64,000 nucleotides of DNA, taken from positions 1 through 64,000 of the forward strand of contig CAYPTB010000039.1 in NCBI GenBank assembly GCA_964413535.1. The letters are read 5' to 3'. Positions within the stretch are counted from its first letter, which is position 1; every line of letters begins with the position of its first letter. The DNA comes from CAYPTB01 sp964413535 (GTDB lineage Bacteria; Planctomycetota; UBA1135; GCA-002686595). Below are positions 61,200 to 64,000 of this stretch, piece by piece. The notes under the pieces were generated by a model, which made no database searches, was not told where the DNA came from, and saw nothing but the letters and a program-made list of their open reading frames with translations. The position numbers and the translations under genes are program-made.

Positions 61200-62473
61200 A
61201 GCGCGCGGATGCCCACTTCGCGCGCGCGCGCATCGCGCGCAAACTCGGCGCGAGCCCGCTCGCGGCGGCGGCGCTCGCCGTCGTCGTCGCGTACGCGCTG
61301 GTCGCGGTCGTGCTCGCGTGCGGCGGGCTCTTCAGCCTGGAGGAGAGCCTCGTGCGCGTCGGCCCCGACTCGACGCCGGGTTGGTTCGGCGAGCAGAGCG
61401 TCGAGAAGCGTCTGGGCGACGCGCGCTTCCACCTCGCCCGCGTCGAGCAAGCCCTCGCGCAAGAAGACGTCGCGCCGGCCCTCGGCGACCTGGCGCTGGC
61501 CGAGCTCGCGATCGCGCCGAAGACTCCCGAAGAGCTGCGCGCCGTCGCCGCGCGGGCGGAGGTGCTCCTGGGCGAGATCACGGCGCGACTCGACGCTGCG
61601 CGTCGCGCCTCGGCCGAGGCGAACCGCCTCGAGCTTTGGACGGCGGGCGCCCGCGGCCCGCACGATCGCGCGCGGCGCGCCGAGCCGGCGACCGGAGACG
61701 CGCTGGAAGCCCTCACCGAGCTCGAATCCACCGTCGACGAGCTCTTCGCGCCGCTCGCGGGCGCCGACCGCTTCTGGTACGGCCTGCGGCGCTCGCTCGG
61801 GACCGACGGGCTGGGACGCTCGATCGCGGTGCGCGCGATCCGTTCGATCGTGCCCGCGCTCTCGATCGGAGCCGTGACGGCGCTCGTCTGCGCGCTCTTC
61901 GGCACGCTGCTCGGCGCGGCGGCCGCCTTCTACGGCGGCCTCGTCGACTACGTCGTGGTCTGGCTCTACTCGACCCTGTCGTCGATCCCGTCGCTCGTGA
62001 TGCTGATCGTGCTCGCGTACGCCTTCCTGAACGGGCCGTGGGAGCAGAGCCTGCTACCGGTCTACGCGGCCCTGTGCACGACGTTCTGGATCGGACCGTG
62101 TCGCGTGGCGCGCGGCGAGGTGGCGAAGCTGAAGGAGCTCGAGTACGTGCAGGCCGCCACCGCCGTGGGCTTCGGGCGCGCCTACGTCCTCGTGCGCCAC
62201 GTCGTGCCGAACCTCGCGCACCTGATGCTCGTCCACTTCTCGCTCCTGTTCGTCGCGGCCGTCAAGGCCGAAGTGATCCTCTCCTACCTCGGGCTGGGCG
62301 TACGACACGGGCCGAGCTTCGGAACCATGATTCGCGCGGCCCAGCAAGAGGTGCTGCGCGCCTCCTTCTGGCAGATCGGAGCGGCGACCGCCTTCCTGCT
62401 CCTGCTCGTGCTCTCGTTCAGCGTGCTGTGCGACGCGCTCCAGGACGCGTTCGACCCGAAGGTCTCGGCCTGA
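61196..62473 (+). CDS. ABC transporter permease, DppC/OppC family, with large insertion
   Basis: 425 residues, longer than the ~300 usual for OppC. The first helix (residues 20-42) is followed by a helical insertion of about 140 residues (ARFHLARVEQALAQEDVAP, EELRAVAARAEVLLGEI, coiled-coil-like) before the conserved GTDGLGRS block near residue 201. The EAA loop (EYVQAATAVGFGRAYVLVRHVVPN) and the remaining helices are intact. The insertion lies on the outer face, where the binding protein docks. No ATPase gene (OppD/OppF type) follows. Confidence 0.85.
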   Translation: MKRADAHFARARIARKLGASPLAAAALAVVVAYALVAVVLACGGLFSLEESLVRVGPDSTPGWFGEQSVEKRLGDARFHLARVEQALAQEDVAPALGDLALAELAIAPKTPEELRAVAARAEVLLGEITARLDAARRASAEANRLELWTAGARGPHDRARRAEPATGDALEALTELESTVDELFAPLAGADRFWYGLRRSLGTDGLGRSIAVRAIRSIVPALSIGAVTALVCALFGTLLGAAAAFYGGLVDYVVVWLYSTLSSIPSLVMLIVLAYAFLNGPWEQSLLPVYAALCTTFWIGPCRVARGEVAKLKELEYVQAATAVGFGRAYVLVRHVVPNLAHLMLVHFSLLFVAAVKAEVILSYLGLGVRHGPSFGTMIRAAQQEVLRASFWQIGAATAFLLLLVLSFSVLCDALQDAFDPKVSA

Positions 62474-62509
62474 GCGCGCGCGAACGTCCGAGAGTGCGTT
62501 CGCGCGCGC
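62474..62509. terminator. 13-bp perfect hairpin between convergent genes
   Basis: Bases 62474-62486 pair perfectly with 62497-62509 around a 10-base loop, directly after the OppC-like stop codon. The flanks lack T-tracts. It may serve as a terminator in both directions, for the importer and for the convergent gene ending at 62550. Confidence 0.6.
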
Positions 62510-62549
62510 CGTCCGCCCCTCGTCGAGCCCTGTGTCGAGACGCCGCCGA

Positions 62550-64000
62550 TTACTCGAAGAGCTTCTCGAGGAACGTCTTCGGGCCGGCCTTCGGCTGCGA
62601 CAGCACCGTGTCCGCGCCGATGTCGCGCCCGGGTCCGCGACCGCCGCGCACGCCGTCCTTGCCCAGGCTCGTGACGCGCGGTTCCTTCCCGCGGCGCTTG
62701 GGCGCCTTGTACTGGTAGGGATTTCCCCAGGGATCGAGGGGGAGCTCGACCAGGTAGGTGTTCCCCGACGCGTCCGGCGTCGCGAGCTCGTCGAGCCGCG
62801 TCGGGTACTCGCCGCCATGATCGAGCGCATAGAGCGCGAGCGCGCTCTCGATGGAGACCACCTCCGCCTGGGCGAGGATCGCGTCGCCGTCGCTCGCCGC
62901 CGCCTTCTGCTGCTTCTGCGACATGCCCGAGGCCATTCCGCCGAGGATGGCCAGCGTGTACAGATCCCCCATGCAACCCATGATCGCCGTCGCATTGACG
63001 AGCTTCGAGCCGTCGGTTCGCCACTGCTGCACGAGGTCGCCGCCGCGCAAGCGCACCGTGCAGACCATCGCGAGCGCGCCCTCCTGGAACTCGGCGAAGG
63101 GCGGCATCACGGCGCCGGCATCGCGCTCCTCGTCCGACGGCGAACGCACGAAGCTCTCGAGGGCCGTGGCGGCCCGCGACGCGATCGAATAGCCGTCGCG
63201 CAGGAATCGAGGCGTGTCGAGGAAGCCGAGCACGTGCAGGTCGGGCGGAACCGCGCCGACTTGCGCCGCGAAGCGCGGATTCGCCGTGAGACCCGCCGCG
63301 CCGGAGAGCGCGTGCGCCACGGCGGCCCGCACGGACTGCGCCGAGAGCCCGACGAACAAGTACCCTCCGGCGATGGCGTAGGTCGGCTCGAAGGGAACGG
63401 GCAGGCCGGCGAAGACGAGGGACGTGAAGCGCCCGCCCTCGGTGTCCTCGCGCCGCAGCCTCACGTATCCGCGCGCCGCAGTCCGGCCGAGCTCCTCGAG
63501 ACTCGCGAGTCGCTCGTCCAGCGCGGCCGAGAAGGCCCCGGGATCGGAGAGCGACGCGAACAGCACCGCGGAGGAGAGCCCGCCGCCGCCCGTCGTGTCC
63601 GACGCGTACATGCCCTGCACGCCGCCGACGTGTCGCAGGAAGTTCTCCGCGAGGTCATCGAGGAACGCGAGAATCTCGAGCGCCTCGGCGTCGTCCGACG
63701 AGTACGAGCTCATCGTCTCGATCAGGTCGCGGTAGAAGGCGGCGATCTCCCTCAGGTCGTACGCGCCGACGCAGGCCCACTCGGCGTCGGCCGGGACGAG
63801 CGCGAGCGCCGACGCCGGGATCGGCGCATCCGCGAGCATCTCGGCTGCCGCCGTGTCCCCCAGGCCGCGGGAAATCGTCGTCGTGAAGCTCTGCGTCGCA
63901 TCGCCGCCGGTCGCCGATTCGATCGTCAGCGACGAAAAGCCCGTCGCGTCGAGCAGCGGCCGCAGGGCTGCGACGTCCGCACCCTGCTCTTCGAGGAGCG
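62550..64000 (-). CDS. DUF3352-like protein with C-terminal GspG-type module (5' end outside window)
   Basis: The frame stays open through the right edge, so the N-terminus is missing; at least 483 residues are visible. The main part has the beta-alpha layout of DUF3352-type surface proteins (ALALVPADAEWACVGAYDLREIAAFYRDL, FLDTPRFLRDGY). From roughly residue 310 counted from the ATG at 63839, a GspG/T2SS-pseudopilin C-terminal domain follows: ESALALYALDHGGEYPTRLDEL, LPLDPWGNPYQY, SLGKDGVRGGRGPGRDI. These carry the usual calcium-site spacing. There is no N-terminal pilin helix directly before it, so it is a domain fusion rather than a secreted pseudopilin. Confidence 0.75.
   Translation of the reverse strand, partial: LLEEQGADVAALRPLLDATGFSSLTIESATGGDATQSFTTTISRGLGDTAAAEMLADAPIPASALALVPADAEWACVGAYDLREIAAFYRDLIETMSSYSSDDAEALEILAFLDDLAENFLRHVGGVQGMYASDTTGGGGLSSAVLFASLSDPGAFSAALDERLASLEELGRTAARGYVRLRREDTEGGRFTSLVFAGLPVPFEPTYAIAGGYLFVGLSAQSVRAAVAHALSGAAGLTANPRFAAQVGAVPPDLHVLGFLDTPRFLRDGYSIASRAATALESFVRSPSDEERDAGAVMPPFAEFQEGALAMVCTVRLRGGDLVQQWRTDGSKLVNATAIMGCMGDLYTLAILGGMASGMSQKQQKAAASDGDAILAQAEVVSIESALALYALDHGGEYPTRLDELATPDASGNTYLVELPLDPWGNPYQYKAPKRRGKEPRVTSLGKDGVRGGRGPGRDIGADTVLSQPKAGPKTFLEKLFE

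Overview
The window is about 70% G+C, tightly packed and coded on both strands. I see no rRNA, no tRNA and no CRISPR array. The gene content suggests Planctomycetota, with a high-GC marine-type lineage as my best guess and Myxococcota as a weaker alternative. The supporting traits are secreted FG-GAP/VCBS propeller proteins, a PknB kinase fused to a SUMF1-type domain, PPC-domain proteases, carboxypeptidase-regulatory-like surface proteins, a sulfatase-like lipoprotein, many lipoproteins and poorly conserved Shine-Dalgarno sequences. This assignment is inference from gene content only.

Layout. 0.1-3.9 kb: a coupled SbcD/SbcC-type DNA-repair pair on the minus strand. 4.2-13.9 kb: an FG-GAP protein, a YihY/BrkB membrane protein, an SRPBCC protein, a membrane-anchored protein coupled to a secreted zinc metalloprotease, and a 14-repeat VCBS lipoprotein. 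13.9-24 kb: acylphosphatase, two carboxypeptidase-regulatory-like surface proteins (the first inside a lower-GC patch), a cobalamin-type radical SAM protein, and a RAYT-type HUH transposase beside a 111-bp tandem repeat. 23.8-26.8 kb: threonine deaminase, branched-chain aminotransferase and a TPR lipoprotein. 27-30 kb: a small lipoprotein, a family 2 glycosyltransferase and a polysaccharide deacetylase. 30-33.7 kb: a four-gene operon of two ABC-2 exporters with overlapping start and stop codons. 34-37.3 kb: a lipoprotein plus aspartyl protease, a Coq4-like protein and carbamate kinase.

37.3-42.6 kb is a scarred defence/mobility region. It holds a frameshifted TPR tail, the last ~40 codons of a type I restriction specificity gene (hsdS) overlapping an intact GmrSD-type type IV restriction gene, a probable hsdR start that decays at once, a double-DUF1801 protein and a DUF1016/YhcG PD-(D/E)XK nuclease. 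42.9-43.3 kb carries two tiny membrane proteins (DUF1328, DUF3309). 43.3-46.9 kb: an MlaA lipoprotein fused to an alpha/beta hydrolase, coupled to a YjdF-type membrane protein, then an EamA exporter. 47-50.5 kb: a small protein, a beta-barrel-like protein and lipoprotein pair, and a beta-helix protein. 50.5-58.3 kb: an arylsulfotransferase-like lipoprotein, the kinase-Ig-SUMF1 receptor, an ArnT/PMT-type glycosyltransferase and a sulfatase-like lipoprotein. 58.4-62.5 kb: a solute-binding protein and two permeases of a peptide-type ABC importer with no ATPase gene beside them. The window ends inside a protein carrying a C-terminal GspG-like module.

Neighbouring genes are repeatedly coupled by 1-4 base overlaps (ATGA, GTGA, TGATG). 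A TAnnnT hexamer, usually preceded by G/C, lies upstream of about ten starts and is my best candidate for the housekeeping -10 element. The strongest leads are the GmrSD gene in a dead type I restriction locus, the MlaA-hydrolase fusion, the SUMF1 receptor with a half-missing cysteine pair next to a sulfatase without the usual maturation motif, and the OppC-like permease with a large extra-membrane insertion.
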